From positions 1 to 40,712 of the forward strand of contig NZ_JALGQE010000027.1 in the NCBI RefSeq assembly GCF_022810405.1: DNA of 40,712 nt, read 5' to 3'. Of the stretch, positions 32,075 through 40,712 are shown piece after piece (the first letter of the stretch is position 1; every line of letters starts with the position of its first letter). The notes beneath the pieces were generated by a model. The model did not search any database. It was not told where the DNA came from and saw only the letters and a list, made by a program, of their open reading frames with translations. The translations under genes were made by a program, and so were the position numbers. Source of the DNA: Rhodococcus sp. ARC_M5. GTDB lineage: Bacteria; Actinomycetota; Actinomycetes; Mycobacteriales; Mycobacteriaceae.

Positions 32075-33117
32075 CATACGCGGTGGAGGTGGATGGGCTG
32101 GACAAGTCGTTCGGTCCTGTGACGGTGCTACGTCGTGTTGAGTTCGCTGTCGATGCCGGGTCGACCACAGCCATCGTCGGACCGTCCGGTTGCGGTAAGA
32201 CGACGCTGCTGCGTCTGATCGCGGGTTTCGACAAACCCGACGCAGGCACTGTCGCACTGACCGGGAAGGTCGTCGCGGGATCCGGCTGGACGCCTGCGCA
32301 CCGAAGGTCGGTGGGGTACGTCGCCCAGGACGGGGCACTGTTCCCACACGCCACGGTCGGCGCGAACATCGGGTTCGGCCTGCCACGCCGTGCCCGCACC
32401 GTCTCGAAGATCACCGAACTGCTCGAGATGGTGTCGCTGGATTCGTCCTACGCCTCACGTCGACCCGACCAGCTCTCCGGCGGCCAGCAGCAACGGGTCG
32501 CGCTCGCGCGGGCGCTGGCGCGTGAACCTGAATTGATGCTGCTCGACGAACCGTTCTCGGCACTCGATGCCGGCTTGCGGGCGAACACTCGACGGATCGT
32601 CGCCGACGTCCTCGCCAAGGCTGGGATCACCACCATCCTCGTCACCCACGATCAACCCGAGGCCCTGTCGTTCGCCGACCGGGTTGCGGTGATGAGCTCG
32701 GGCAGGCTCGCACAGATCGGTACACCTCGTGAAATCTATTCCCGCCCTGTGGACGTCACCACCGCGGAATTCATCGGTGACGCCGTGATCTTGACGGCCC
32801 ACATCGAGAACGGCCGTGCCCGCTGCGCCCTCGGCGACGTCGCCGTCGCCCCTTCCCCGAACGCCATCGAAGGTGCAGCCCGAATCATGTTGCGGCCGGA
32901 GCAAATCGAGGTGACCACCGACGGCGCGGGTGCATCGGGGGCCGTCGTCGACGTGGAGTACTTCGGGTCGGAGATGCTGCTCGGGATCCGCCTCGACACC
33001 GCGGACACCGCTATGGCCCAGCGGGTCACCGTGCGCCGCTTCGGCGCCACGGCTCTGACGCCCGGCGACAGGGTCGCCATCCGCGTCATCGGCGACGCCG
33101 TAGTGTACGACCTGTGA
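32071..33117 (+). CDS. Ferric iron ABC transporter, ATP-binding protein
   Basis: A 348-residue ATPase of the FbpC class. Walker A GPSGCGKT (37-44), Q-loop VAQDG, signature LSGGQQQR (135-142), Walker B LMLLDEP with Asp159-Glu160, and switch His in VTHDQPEAL. A C-terminal regulatory TOBE-like region follows (about 265-348, RIMLRPEQIEV). It overlaps the permease stop by four bases. It completes the importer. Confidence 0.95.
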   Translation: MTYAVEVDGLDKSFGPVTVLRRVEFAVDAGSTTAIVGPSGCGKTTLLRLIAGFDKPDAGTVALTGKVVAGSGWTPAHRRSVGYVAQDGALFPHATVGANIGFGLPRRARTVSKITELLEMVSLDSSYASRRPDQLSGGQQQRVALARALAREPELMLLDEPFSALDAGLRANTRRIVADVLAKAGITTILVTHDQPEALSFADRVAVMSSGRLAQIGTPREIYSRPVDVTTAEFIGDAVILTAHIENGRARCALGDVAVAPSPNAIEGAARIMLRPEQIEVTTDGAGASGAVVDVEYFGSEMLLGIRLDTADTAMAQRVTVRRFGATALTPGDRVAIRVIGDAVVYDL

Positions 33118-33545
33118 GAGAGCTACTCAGTGTGAGGCAGCCTCTCGCGTCCTGCTCGATCATGCGATCGATGCCGAACAATGTGCGTAGTTAGTGGGCA
33201 GACTTGCACCATCCAGACTGAGGCAACGCCCCGGAGGCAATCACGTCTCGACCCCAAGCATGGAACGGGCCGGCCGGCATCGACTGTCACCGCCGTCTAC
33301 GATCCGCACGCGGGTTGATGTCTTGAAGGTGGTGGGCGGCTTCGTCGTCATCCAAACTGGGGGCATCGATTGCGTTGCTTGCAAATCTGGTGGCCCGCAC
33401 TAAGTCTTCTTTCTTTCGAGGACGGACTCCCCCTGAGCGGCGGAAGAACCCACTGATTCCGATTTCCCACGCACACCACCACCATCGCGAGCGGTAATCG
33501 GTCCTGGAACACAGAGGCAAGCAGGAGACGTTCACCCGCGCACAA
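33118..33545. other. Interval without a recognised gene
   Basis: About 430 bp after the iron operon. A minus-strand stretch reads LVRATRFASNAIDAPSLDDDEAAHH, without family or start. Likely degraded DNA bordering the remnants below. Confidence 0.4.
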
Positions 33546-33800
33546 TCAGACGACGGTTAGATGGATCAGTGCAATGCTGAGTGCGACGACGATTCCCGCG
33601 ATGAACCGGGCTGCATATCGAGTGATCCGGTAATTTGACATCGCTGCCCATCAACATGCGGTCAGAGGTGAACCGCACCAACGGAATCAGCGCGATCGGA
33701 ATACCGAAGGACAACACGACCTGCGAGACGACGAGAGCGCGACTGGGGTCAACCCCAGCGGCGAGGATCGCCAGTGCCGGAACCAGCCGCCGCACACGAT
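33546..33800 (-). pseudogene. Nramp/MntH manganese transporter, C-terminal remnant
   Basis: The minus strand reads RRLVPALAILAAGVDPSRALVVSQ, then LSFGIPIALIPLVRFTSD, the last conserved helices of MntH. A one-base shift then gives SNYRITRYAARFIAGIVVAL ending at TGA 33546. About 80% of the gene is missing. Its left neighbour is the broken DUF4229 copy, fused at about 33805. Confidence 0.82.
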
Positions 33801-33814
33801 CGGGATGCGCTTGC

Positions 33815-34052
33815 GTGGACGGTGCACGCCTGCTTTTCGTGTGTGTCGCTGCAGGAGCGATCGTGACCATCGACGCACTGACCAGTCTCGACATCCCCTT
33901 CGTGTTGGTACTTCTCACCGCGCTTGCCGCTGTCGGCACTGACCCTCAGGAAACGTCGCCGAACCATCAACGCAGACATCGATGCAGTGGATCGGAAGCG
34001 CACCGCGAGACGAGGTCCAGCGACACGACCACCCCGTACCAAGAGACCGTGA
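33815..34052 (+). pseudogene. DUF4229 protein remnant, frameshifted
   Basis: Reads GARLLFVCVAAGAIVTIDALT and FVLVLLTALA, then shifts frame to PLSALTLRKRRRTINADIDAVDR and ends at TGA 34050-34052. It is close to the intact gene at 16868 but lacks the first residues and has a small deletion in the second helix. Confidence 0.82.
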
Positions 34053-34170
34053 AGCCCGCGTGCGAACTTTCGACACAGACCCGGTCGTCGTTCGGTGCAA
34101 TGTTCGCTGACTCACTCACAACAGGGGTCGCTCCTGCGGGGTGACACCTGGGATCGTCGCGCGCTGAAGA

Positions 34171-35247
34171 CTATTGCTCGCACTCCGGCATTTCCGCATC
34201 TAAGAACTCGAGAAGTTCCCTGAGCAGTCGGTCTGCGCGGTTTTCGACATCGGCAAGAACCGAATCGACGTCGTCGAGGAGCGCGTGGGAGTGCCTTCGT
34301 GCGAGTGTGCCGCGTTCGTAGTAACCAGGGTCGAGCGAGACCGCCGATGCAGGCTCGAGCGTAAAGACACGCTTTGGGTTCGTCTCTCGGACGGGGGGCG
34401 GTATGTGCGTGGGAGCGCGTCCCCCGAGGTGTGCTCGAACGATATCGGCTATTCCCCGGGAGGTGAGAGGGGTTGCGACCAGCGGGGTATGGCCCCACCG
34501 GTCGATCGTGGTCAACAACGGCCGTTCGCTGCCTGGGTCGAGATGAGTAACGGAGTCGGCGAGTTCGGTTCCGTCGACGTGCTCGATGGCGTCGGCGAGC
34601 ATGCGTGTGCTGGGGTGCCGCTCGCCGTGGGCCAGGACCTCGTACCAGCGCCTGTACACCTTTCTCGGTGATGCGCCCGCCCTCACGAGCTCCAACGAAG
34701 TGACGGCATGTACACCGGTGCCCGTTTCGATTGTGAGGGCATCGAATTCGGGTTCGACGGCGACATCTCTTATTCGCAGTGCCGCGATCTCGGTGTATGG
34801 CAGCCCGGCCGCGGCAAGAGTGAGGACCAGTGCATCTCGGCGAGCGAACAACGCCGCCGGCCACCCTGTTCCGGGGAGGCGCGTGACGATGCCGCCGATC
34901 CGAGTTGCGGTGTCGCGCAAACGCGCTGCACGCAGCGCGTCCAGAGCCGCTCGCACGCTCTGACCGCGACCCGGCGGGGGCAGGGCGCGGTCTCGATGAA
35001 CAGCGTCGATGACGGCGATGCGACGACGTTGCGTTGCCGGCGCGGCAGGGTTGGCTCGGAGGAACCGAACGAACAACTCCGGTGAGACCGGCAACGCCGA
35101 CTGATCATGAGCGGTGCACCAGTCCGCGAACAGCGACCACGTGTGTCGACCCCGTTCCGGGACAGTGTCGTTCGATACTGGAGTTGTTCGGACAAGGTCG
35201 GTGTTGTCGCCGCTCGTCGAGGTGTCGGTGCCGTGCATGAGGGTCAC
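34171..35247 (-). CDS. Recombinase-like protein, partner of the integrase
   Basis: A 358-residue protein. The N-terminal half has a phage-integrase-like SAM-type core-binding region (TWSLFADWCTAHDQSALPVSPELFVRFLRAN). The middle has LTLAAAGLPYTEIAALRIRDV, resembling the first catalytic-Arg region of tyrosine recombinases. No clear HxxR or catalytic Tyr block follows, so it is likely a non-catalytic accessory. The C-terminal 45 residues are an acidic/helical tail (RRHSHALLDDVDSVL). It is co-translated with the integrase (ATGA). A copy of its tail is at 17241. Confidence 0.72.
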   Translation of the reverse strand: MTLMHGTDTSTSGDNTDLVRTTPVSNDTVPERGRHTWSLFADWCTAHDQSALPVSPELFVRFLRANPAAPATQRRRIAVIDAVHRDRALPPPGRGQSVRAALDALRAARLRDTATRIGGIVTRLPGTGWPAALFARRDALVLTLAAAGLPYTEIAALRIRDVAVEPEFDALTIETGTGVHAVTSLELVRAGASPRKVYRRWYEVLAHGERHPSTRMLADAIEHVDGTELADSVTHLDPGSERPLLTTIDRWGHTPLVATPLTSRGIADIVRAHLGGRAPTHIPPPVRETNPKRVFTLEPASAVSLDPGYYERGTLARRHSHALLDDVDSVLADVENRADRLLRELLEFLDAEMPECEQ

Positions 35248-36410
35248 AAGCCGAGATCGTTCACGGCGTTGCCGACCAGAGGCGCGTTCTCGCGGGCATA
35301 GATTTCGACCATTCCCGGGCTTCTGTGTCCGGTCTGTCGCATGATCGCGTGTGCGTCGGCACCGTTACGGAACGCTTGAGTGACGAATCCGGCACGCAGT
35401 GAATGTCCGCCCAGCTGGGCGAGAAGGTCTGCGTCGTAGCCGGCGCGGCCGGCGCGGCGGCGGATCGCGGCGTGCACTGCCGCACCCGACAGTGCGGTCT
35501 GGGATAGGTTGCCGTTCTTGCGGATCGACCGGAACAGCGCCGACCGCGTGTCAGCGGTGGGCAGGGTGCTGTGGCAGAGATGGGAGTCGAACTTCGCTGC
35601 GCGGGAAAGCAAACGAATGATCGCGGTTCTGCCACCGGTATCGAATGCAGCAACGATCTGCAGCCAGCGAACCCACGCGCAGACCGGGCATGATTCGTGC
35701 CGGTCGGTGAACGGCAGCGCCTTCACCGTTCCGGTTCCGTCCTGGTCGGTCTTCGAGTGCCGCAGGCGGACATGCGCACCGTCGAGGCGATCGCGGCGCA
35801 CATCACGACATTCGAGGTCCACGAGTTCGCTGCGCCGAAATGCCCCGGAGTACCCCATCAGCAGTAGTGCGGTGTCGCGGCGTTCGAGCACTTCACTGGC
35901 CCAGCCGGTGACACCGGCACGTGCTACGTCAACGATGGCAGTGATATCGGACGTCAGGAGTGGGGCGCGGGGATTGCGGGGGCGCTCCCCCGCGGCGGCG
36001 TAGTCTCGGCGGATACCGGCGAGGGTGGCGCGCACCATCTCGTGGCCACACGGGGTGTCGTGGCCGAGCCCGCGGTGACGGTCGGTGATCGCAGCGACCC
36101 ATTTGCCGAAGGTCGACGGTGCATACGCCCGGACTCCGTCGACGGTCAGCGAGTCCGCCGCGTCAACGAGATACGCAGCCACGGTCGCAGGGTGCGCCGG
36201 CAACGAGATGTGCCCGGCGGCAGTGCACCAGGTCTCGAATCGCCGCCACGCCGAATCGTAGGCGCGGCGGGTTGCGGCAGACCGCGCCGACGCCATCGAC
36301 CGTTCGATACGCGCAGCCACCTCGGCCGACAGGTCCGGAAACACCACCGCACCACTCACCAGGGCAACTGAATCTGCGTCCAGGACCTCACCGAGCTGCC
36401 GTTCTGCCAT
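35244..36410 (-). CDS. Tyrosine recombinase / integrase
   Basis: A 388-residue recombinase. The core-binding domain (about 35-145) precedes the catalytic domain with Arg193 (FRRSEL), Lys220 (RHSKTDQ), HSLR (His336, Arg339), His362 (TGHRS) and Tyr371 (MVEIYARE), so all catalytic residues are present. ATG 36410 is used; GTG 36431 is an alternative. It could mediate integration or resolution of the element. No attachment site was found by eye. Its stop overlaps the start of the partner gene. Confidence 0.93.
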   Translation of the reverse strand: MAERQLGEVLDADSVALVSGAVVFPDLSAEVAARIERSMASARSAATRRAYDSAWRRFETWCTAAGHISLPAHPATVAAYLVDAADSLTVDGVRAYAPSTFGKWVAAITDRHRGLGHDTPCGHEMVRATLAGIRRDYAAAGERPRNPRAPLLTSDITAIVDVARAGVTGWASEVLERRDTALLLMGYSGAFRRSELVDLECRDVRRDRLDGAHVRLRHSKTDQDGTGTVKALPFTDRHESCPVCAWVRWLQIVAAFDTGGRTAIIRLLSRAAKFDSHLCHSTLPTADTRSALFRSIRKNGNLSQTALSGAAVHAAIRRRAGRAGYDADLLAQLGGHSLRAGFVTQAFRNGADAHAIMRQTGHRSPGMVEIYARENAPLVGNAVNDLGL

Positions 36411-36919
36411 GGCAAGAACTGTAGTGCGCACCTCCGACAGGCTTTTTGATTTCAAAACACGCTCACCTGGTGTTTCGCCGGGGATGGTGCGGGAAAATGG
36501 GCGTACGACGGCCTGCAGTACCACTTCTCGGTGCTCTGAGCGTCGGTTGAGGAGCAGAAGTTTGCTCCGTACACGGCCGCACCGGTCTGTTCGAATTGCT
36601 CGACAGTTGAGTATCCCTGGGACGGGTCGCAAGCGTAGCCGTCGAGGACTTGTCCGGCCACGAGATCAGGTCGTTCCACTGAGCAGTAGCTCTTTGGACG
36701 GGAAACCCGTCGAATCTCCTTCACTTTGACACCTACACCGGCAGCTCGTGGCGGGGTCGCAGCCCTACGAGGACCTAGTCGGGGCGTGACACCCGAATAG
36801 TTCTCGAGTACGCGGCTCGGAATTATCGGGAACTTCCGGGACCGCTGGCCCGACTACTGCACGAGTAGGACCGGCTGAGCGCCCAGTGCAGCCCGAGGAG
36901 AAGGAACCGAAACACGCAG
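36411..36919. other. Interval with a doubtful ORF and a small inverted repeat
   Basis: About 510 bp. A minus-strand ORF at 36452-36724 has four Cys (e.g. YACDPSQGY, NFCSSTD, WYCRPSY) and looks partly protein-like, but has no family or strong start. CTACT-GCACG-AGTAG (36854-36868) lies upstream of the PepSY gene and resembles a relaxed form of the BlaI operators. Confidence 0.4.
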
Positions 36920-38460
36920 ATGTCCACCAGTGAAATCGATCGACCGCCTGCGCCCGGTGACACCCCGCCTTCGGTGACGAAGATCCCGTTGTGGCCACAG
37001 ATCAGGCCGTTCGTGCTGCGGTTGCACTTTTATGCCGGCATCCTGGTCGGACCGTTTCTGCTGATCGCGGCCGTGACCGGCCTGCTGTACACCATCAGCC
37101 CGCAGTTGTCGGACTACGTTCATCGCCACGAACTGACAGTCGATCAGGTCGGCGATCAGCAGCTGCCGCTCAGTGAGCAGGTCGCCGCGGCCCGGGCCGC
37201 CCACCCAGAAGGCTCGATCACCGAGGTCCGGCCCCCCATCGACGCCGAGAGCACCCACCCGTGTCGTGCTGGCGGTCGACGACGTTCCCGAGGGGTACGG
37301 GCGGACCGTGTTCGTCGACCCTTACACCGCGCAGGTCCGCGGAGAACTGACCACGTTCGGTGAGTGGCTCCCGGTGCGCGCGTGGATCGACGAACTGCAC
37401 CGCAACCTCCACCTCGGCGATCTGGGCCGTAACTACAGTGAGTTGGCCGCCAGTTGGCTGTGGGTGGTCGCACTCGGCGGGCTCGTGTTGTGGACGCCCG
37501 GGTCCGCCAACGCTCGTCCAGTGCCTCCGAAGCCGCCAGAGCTGCTCTGGTGCCGGAGCCGAGGAAGAGGGGCCGCGCCCGCGCGTTGTCGTGGCACGGC
37601 ACGGTCGGGGTGTGGATCATCGCCGCTCTCCTGCCTCTCTCGGTCACCGGTTTGACGTGGTCACGGTATGCCGGAGAGACCATCGGGGACGTACGTACGG
37701 CGCTGTCGTGAACGACACCGTCGGTCGAGACTCATCCTGCCGGAACGGGCGAGAATGCAGGCGGTGATCACCACGGGGGAGACGGTGCGCCGGTCACCGA
37801 CACCGTGATCGGTGAAGGCGCGGAATCGACGGTGTCGAGGCCGCCGCCCAGGGCGCGGGCCTGCAGGCACCGATGAAGCTCGTTCCTCCCGCCGAAGAGG
37901 GACAGGCATGGAAAGTGCAAGAGGCCAAACGTGATTGGCCCACACGCTACGATTCGGTAGCCGTCGATGCCGCGTCGGGCCAGGTGATCGACAAGGTCGA
38001 GTTCGCGAACTGGCCGCTCATGGCCAAGATGACCAACTGGACCATCGACGCCCACATGGGCATCCTGTTCGGACTCGTCAACCAGATCCTGTTGGCGCTC
38101 ACCGCTATCGGTCTGATCGCCGTCATCCTTCGCGGCTACCGGATGTGGTGGCTGCGGTGCCCGACCCGGGCACGAGGAATCAGGTTCGGACCACCTGCCA
38201 AACGCGGGGCGCTGCGCCGGATGCCGCCGTGGGCCGCGGTAACCGCGGTAGTGATCGCAGTGATCCTGGGCTGGTACATGCCGTTGTTCGGAATAACACT
38301 GGCAGTGTTCGTCGCCGTCGACGTCGCTCTGGGACTACGTCACCACCGTCGATCGCGCGGAACCACACTCGAATCCGCGTCGCTGCCGTCGCGGGAAGAA
38401 CGAGCCGACGCGGATCGAGCACCGGGTATCGATGCACACAATCGGCAGGACGCGTCGTGA
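36920..38460 (+). pseudogene. PepSY-associated membrane protein, multiply frameshifted
   Basis: ATG 36920 follows GGAGAAGGAAC. The protein reads LRLHFYAGILVGPFLLIAAV (first helix), then shifts near 37250 to VFVDPYTAQVRGELTTFGEW and ELHRNLHLGDLGRNYSELAA, shifts again near 37520 to WHGTVGVWIIAALLPLSVTG, stops at 37711, and resumes in a further frame (KMTNWTIDAHMGILFGLVNQ). This order matches a complete PepSY_TM protein of about 500 residues. At least three indels are needed to repair it. The remaining 3' section (37873-38460) could still be translated. Confidence 0.85.
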
Positions 38461-39188
38461 TCGCTGATAGTTCGCTGCGGTGGATCACCACAGCACTGTT
38501 CGTGTTCGCGGCCGGATACTGCGTGTACCGCATCATCCGCGCCGCGCAGTGGAACGTACGGATCGACCACGGGTTCCACCTCGTGATGTGCGCGGCCATG
38601 ATTGCGATGGCGTGGCCGTGGGGGCTCGGCGTCCCGCTGTTACCGCAGGGAGTGTTCTTTGCCGCGGCGACGGTGTGGTTCGCGATCTCCGCAGCACGCA
38701 CGGCACCGGGCACGACCGGTGTCGACGAGCACCCCCACGGACCTGCGATGGGCAGCTATCACGTGTTCATGATGGCTGCGATGGTGTGGATGGTCGCGGT
38801 GATGGCCGGGTGGCTTCCCGGCACCGCCGCGCACGATCACACCGCCGACGCCGCCGACGGTGACATGTCCGGAATGGGCGCGCACGCACACACCCCCGAC
38901 ATGGACATGAGCAGTCCTGACCATACGGCCGCGATGAGCGGACCGGGATGGATCTCCGCGGTATCACTCACGCTCACAGTCGTCTTCGCTGTCGCAGCGA
39001 TCGTGTGGCTCTACCGTCTGTTCGTCGCCGAACAGAGCACTGCTCTCGCACCTGTACATCCTTCGCCTGGATCGCAGGCAGGTAATATCGCCGTCGATGC
39101 GCTACCGGCGTCGCGGCCGCAGAGTGTCGCTGCGGCGTGCGAGGTGGCGATGGCAGCCGGAATGGCGATCATGATGGGCGTCGTGTAA
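38457..39188 (+). CDS. DUF5134 membrane protein, Met/His-rich
   Basis: A 243-residue protein with five to six helices. GTG 38457 overlaps the preceding stop (GTGA). Helices include LFVFAAGYCVYRI and LVMCAAMIAMAWPWG with several membrane Met and His residues. The loop HDHTADAADGDMSGMGAHAH and following TPDMDMSSPDH is rich in His, Asp and Met, typical of copper-binding linkers. DUF5134 is common in actinobacterial copper clusters, with unproven function. It appears intact although both flanking genes are broken. Confidence 0.85.
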   Translation: MIADSSLRWITTALFVFAAGYCVYRIIRAAQWNVRIDHGFHLVMCAAMIAMAWPWGLGVPLLPQGVFFAAATVWFAISAARTAPGTTGVDEHPHGPAMGSYHVFMMAAMVWMVAVMAGWLPGTAAHDHTADAADGDMSGMGAHAHTPDMDMSSPDHTAAMSGPGWISAVSLTLTVVFAVAAIVWLYRLFVAEQSTALAPVHPSPGSQAGNIAVDALPASRPQSVAAACEVAMAAGMAIMMGVV

Positions 39189-39240
39189 CACCGATGATCG
39201 ACCGACGCCACTGCAGTACAGCGACATCGAACGAGGCTAT

Positions 39241-40228
39241 GTGACAACCGATTCACCGCACCATATTTCGCGCACACGCCAGTCGCTGTGTGTGCGTTAC
39301 GTCCTTGCGATCGCGCTCGTATGCGCGGCCGCGTTGGTCGTTGTCGTCACCGTCCGCTCGGGGGACACCCGACACGCAGCCAGCGGTGACTCGTTCCCTG
39401 GCACCTTCACATCGCTTCTGTACGTCCTGCTCCGTTTCACCGTCTCACTCGCCGCCGCGATCACGATGGGCTCATTGGTATACGGGATAGTCTGTACCCG
39501 TTTCTGCCGTGTGGGCCGGGTCGGTCCCGACGGATACGCGACCCTGCTCACTGCTGGCCGATCGAGCCTGAGAACCGTCTGACGCTCCCTCGCTCGAGCA
39601 GTTCGCGACCTTCTGGCGGTTTGACTTCGTCACCGGCGGCGCGGCAGTCGTCCTGATCGCGCTGTACGGGTGGGCAGTTCTGCGGTTGCGACGGCGCGGA
39701 GATCAGTGGCCCCTCGGGCGTACCATCGCCTGGATGACCGGGTGCCTGGCGTTGCTGGTGGCGACGAGTTCAGGTCTCGCTGCATACGGTTCGGCGATGT
39801 TCAGCGTCAATATGGGTGCGCACATGACGCTCAACATGTTCGTTCCGGTCCTGCTCGTGCTCGGCGGGCCGGTCACGCTCGCGTTGCGGGCGCTGCCCCC
39901 AGCTCGGGAGGACAGGATGCCGGGACCGCGGGAATGGATCGTGTGGGTGGTCCATTCACCACTGATGCGAGTGCTGTCGAACCCCGCCGTCGCGGTCGGG
40001 TTGTTCGTCCTCTCCATCTATGCAGTGTATTTCAGCCCGCTGTTCGACGAGCTGGTCCGCTACCACTGGGGACACGAGGTGATGAATATCCACTTCATCG
40101 TCACCGGGTACCTCTACTACTGGGTCATCATCGGCATCGACCCCGGACTGCACCGGGTTCAGGCCGCACGAAGGAACGCAGCTGGGATCCACGAGCAACT
40201 CGTAACGTTCGATCACCAGGATCAGTGA
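39241..40228 (+). pseudogene. Collapsed CopD-CtaG fusion (internal deletion)
   Basis: GTG 39241 opens a CopD-like N-terminus (FTVSLAAAITMGSLVYGI) that ends at 39582. After only a few bases a CtaG-type domain begins (SLEQFATFWRFDFVTGG, then MFSVNMGAHMTLNMFVPV and YHWGHEVMNIHFIVTGYLYYW). The CopD central helices are missing and the CtaG part loses its frame after IIGIDPGLHRVQ. It is a deleted paralogue of the gene at 3165. The piece from 39686 could encode a CtaG fragment of 180 residues. Confidence 0.82.
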
Positions 40229-40325
40229 TGCGCGCAGCCCTATGCTTCCTGCAATGCGCATTCCCCCATCCCGCCCCGAAAGATGCTGGTCTATACCGTT
40301 GTGTAGGAGATGTCGGTCATGCCGT

Positions 40326-40712
40326 TCACGGGATGGCACGTACCGCGGCGTCGAGAGCACCGGGTGTGCTCAGGGCGATCGGTTCGCCGTTGAGCAGGAC
40401 TGTGGGAGTGGCGTTGATGGTCTTGAGCACCGACTGGGTGGAGTCGGCCACCCAGTCGGTGTAGTGGCCGCCGGTGATGCAGTCGCCGGCGGTGTCGGGA
40501 ACTCCCGCTGCGACAGCGATATCGGTCAGTTGCTCGTCGCTCAGCCCCGAACCGCCTTCGGCGGGCTGCTGCCCGTATACGGCGGCGGATCAGGAGTGTC
40601 GCCCGGGGTCCTGCTCGGTCTGGGGTCTGCTCACCGTCGGTGGCGCAGCGAGCCGACAGGGCGAGCACAGGACCAAACCGGGGGCGGACTGCACGACCGC
40701 CTCCGATTCGGG
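40326..40712 (-). pseudogene. DsbA-like thioredoxin, broken and truncated by window edge
   Basis: The minus strand ends with YGQQPAEGGSGLSDEQLTDIAV, GDCITGGHYTDWVADS, and TPTVLLNGEPIAL, the C-terminal half of DsbA_NhaA-like proteins, with the cis-Pro in ATPTV. Just upstream the frame is closed by TGA (HS-stop-SAAVYGQQ) and earlier sequence lies in another frame. The N-terminal CxxC part is outside or lost. Confidence 0.65.

Noticed and set aside
30538..33117. An 859-residue fused permease-ATPase
   Set aside because: The first 511 codons are a shadow of the permease gene; the ATPase has its own ATG at 32071 in an ATGA overlap.
36452..36724. A Cys-containing small secreted protein gene
   Set aside because: No signal peptide, family or convincing ribosome site; kept only as a note in the interval entry.

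Overview
The window is high-GC DNA with many GTG starts, ATGA/GTGA stop-start overlaps, leaderless-looking promoters and actinobacterial families: a CmtR-like ArsR, DUF4229, DUF5134, a CopD-CtaG fusion and a P1B ATPase with an SPC motif. This suggests a mycolic-acid actinobacterium of the Rhodococcus/Gordonia/Nocardia type. Many pseudogenes, an IS21-family insertion, a two-gene tyrosine recombinase module and duplicated families point to a plasmid or genomic island specialised in metals. I saw no tRNA, rRNA or CRISPR array.

Region 1 (1-17 kb) is a coherent regulon. Seven palindromes of the form ACTA-N7-TAGT (best form TACTATG-N3-CATAGTA) sit in front of lnt/lspA, a copD-ctaG fusion, an M23 peptidase-blaI-M56 operon, ctaD, copC-ctaG, a second (now broken) M23 gene, and a DUF3105-DUF305 operon. 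The BlaI/CopY-type repressor at 6546 with its M56 protease at 6896 is the obvious controller. The regulon joins periplasmic copper handling, cytochrome oxidase subunit I and its assembly factors, lipoprotein maturation, and wall peptidases. A Rieske lipoprotein and a CDF exporter lie among them. The second M23 gene is split by an intact 2430-bp IS21-like element with a GTAG target duplication.

Region 2 (17-26.5 kb) holds a DUF1275 protein, an HNH remnant, a tiny zinc-ribbon protein, a thioredoxin-like protein, and a second blaI-M56 pair. Divergent from that pair is an unannotated 33-residue peptide with 8 Met and 5 Cys, followed by a strong hairpin. Then comes a translationally coupled Cd/Pb/Zn operon: cmtR-like arsR, P1B ATPase, lspA2, mini-ORF and cadD-like.

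Region 3 (26.5-33.1 kb) is an iron operon. An IdeR/DtxR-like box and a leaderless start precede an adenylation-carrier-acyltransferase fusion, followed by a ferric ABC transporter (binding lipoprotein, permease, ATPase).

Region 4 (33.1-40.7 kb) holds mntH and DUF4229 remnants, two overlapping recombinase genes, and a second, decayed copper cluster: frameshifted PepSY-TM, intact DUF5134, collapsed CopD-CtaG and a broken DsbA-like gene. A DUF4229 gene plus the convergent 3' end of the second recombinase occurs both at 16.9-17.4 kb and at 33.8-34.3 kb. The segment between them may therefore be a unit added by recombination.
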